A program made the position numbers and the translations under genes. From the NCBI GenBank assembly GCA_025934615.1, contig JAICXS010000193.1:1-5163 (forward strand): a stretch of 5,163 bases of DNA, in the 5' to 3' direction. The stretch is from Nitrospiraceae bacterium. Its GTDB lineage: Bacteria > Nitrospirota > Nitrospiria > Nitrospirales > Nitrospiraceae. How positions within the stretch are numbered: the stretch's first letter is position 1; every line of letters starts with the position of its first letter. The notes beneath the pieces were generated by a model. The model had not been told where the DNA came from. It saw only the letters and a program-made list of their open reading frames with translations, and did not search any database. This document shows, one piece after another, positions 5,109 through 5,163 of the stretch.

Positions 5109-5163
5109 AACGTTTTGCAGGATGTTCAAAAAGGTCATCCAACGAGGCGTAGCCTCTGGGCTA
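5109..5163. repeat. Edge of a probable dispersed intergenic repeat, cut by the window end
   Basis: The stretch includes GTTTTGCAGGATGTTC and AAAAAGGTCATCC, a pattern I associate with interspersed repeats common between genes in Nitrospira genomes; this is recall, not a search. It contains small inverted repeats: GGATG (5120-5124) with CATCC (5136-5140), and GAGGC-GTA-GCCTC (5144-5156). The same TCATCC/GGATGA words also occur at 5066-5071 and 5097-5102, so the element may begin earlier. It continues beyond the window. Confidence 0.5.

Noticed and set aside
5020..5110. Possible tRNA or small RNA in the right-hand intergenic region
   Set aside because: No cloverleaf, T-loop or acceptor stem pairing could be found.
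4647..5138. Minus-strand open frame of 163 codons over the PepSY gene
   Set aside because: Antisense to a clear secreted PepSY protein; its Phe/Leu-rich product is the usual complement of Lys/Glu-rich coding.

Overview
The window looks like chromosomal DNA from a GC-rich Gram-negative bacterium. It encodes a candidate lipoprotein, two exported periplasmic proteins with Sec-type signal peptides, and strong AGGAGG-type ribosome binding sites. The protein styles and a dispersed-repeat-like sequence at the right edge (from about 5109) resemble Nitrospira (Nitrospirota). That lineage call is an inference from memory, not a search result. No phage, transposase, CRISPR array, rRNA or tRNA was found.

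Layout. Positions 1-1794 are read on the minus strand. In transcription order they hold a BON-domain candidate lipoprotein (1794-1234), a glycine-zipper general-stress-type protein (1217-702), a gene-free gap of 283 bases, a small GIY-YIG family protein (418-176), and at the left edge the first 16 codons of a probable zinc-type alcohol dehydrogenase/quinone oxidoreductase (49-1). A divergent intergenic region (1795-2166) separates these from a plus-strand series: a DnaJ/CbpA-type co-chaperone (2167-3225), a MarC-family membrane protein (3261-3908), a Spy/CpxP-like periplasmic protein with a His/Gly-rich N-terminus (3950-4582) and a small PepSY-domain protein (4602-4964). The plus-strand genes are 35, 41 and 19 bases apart with no visible terminator between them, so they may form one operon. 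A GC-rich hairpin follows the last gene, and the window ends inside a probable interspersed repeat.

How the genes may work together. The two gene groups facing away from 1795-2166 look like a general/envelope stress cassette: a BON candidate lipoprotein and a glycine-zipper protein on one side, and a cytosolic J-protein, an inner-membrane MarC protein and two periplasmic proteins on the other. The last two, a Spy-like helical protein and a PepSY protein, belong to families often linked to periplasmic protein quality control or metal/protease modulation. The co-regulation is inferred from gene order only.

The most notable points are the J-protein with only two CxxCxGxG motifs instead of four, the HGKG-repeat region of the Spy-like protein, the Spy-PepSY gene pair, and the repeat at the right edge. 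No clearly new defence or mobile system is visible.
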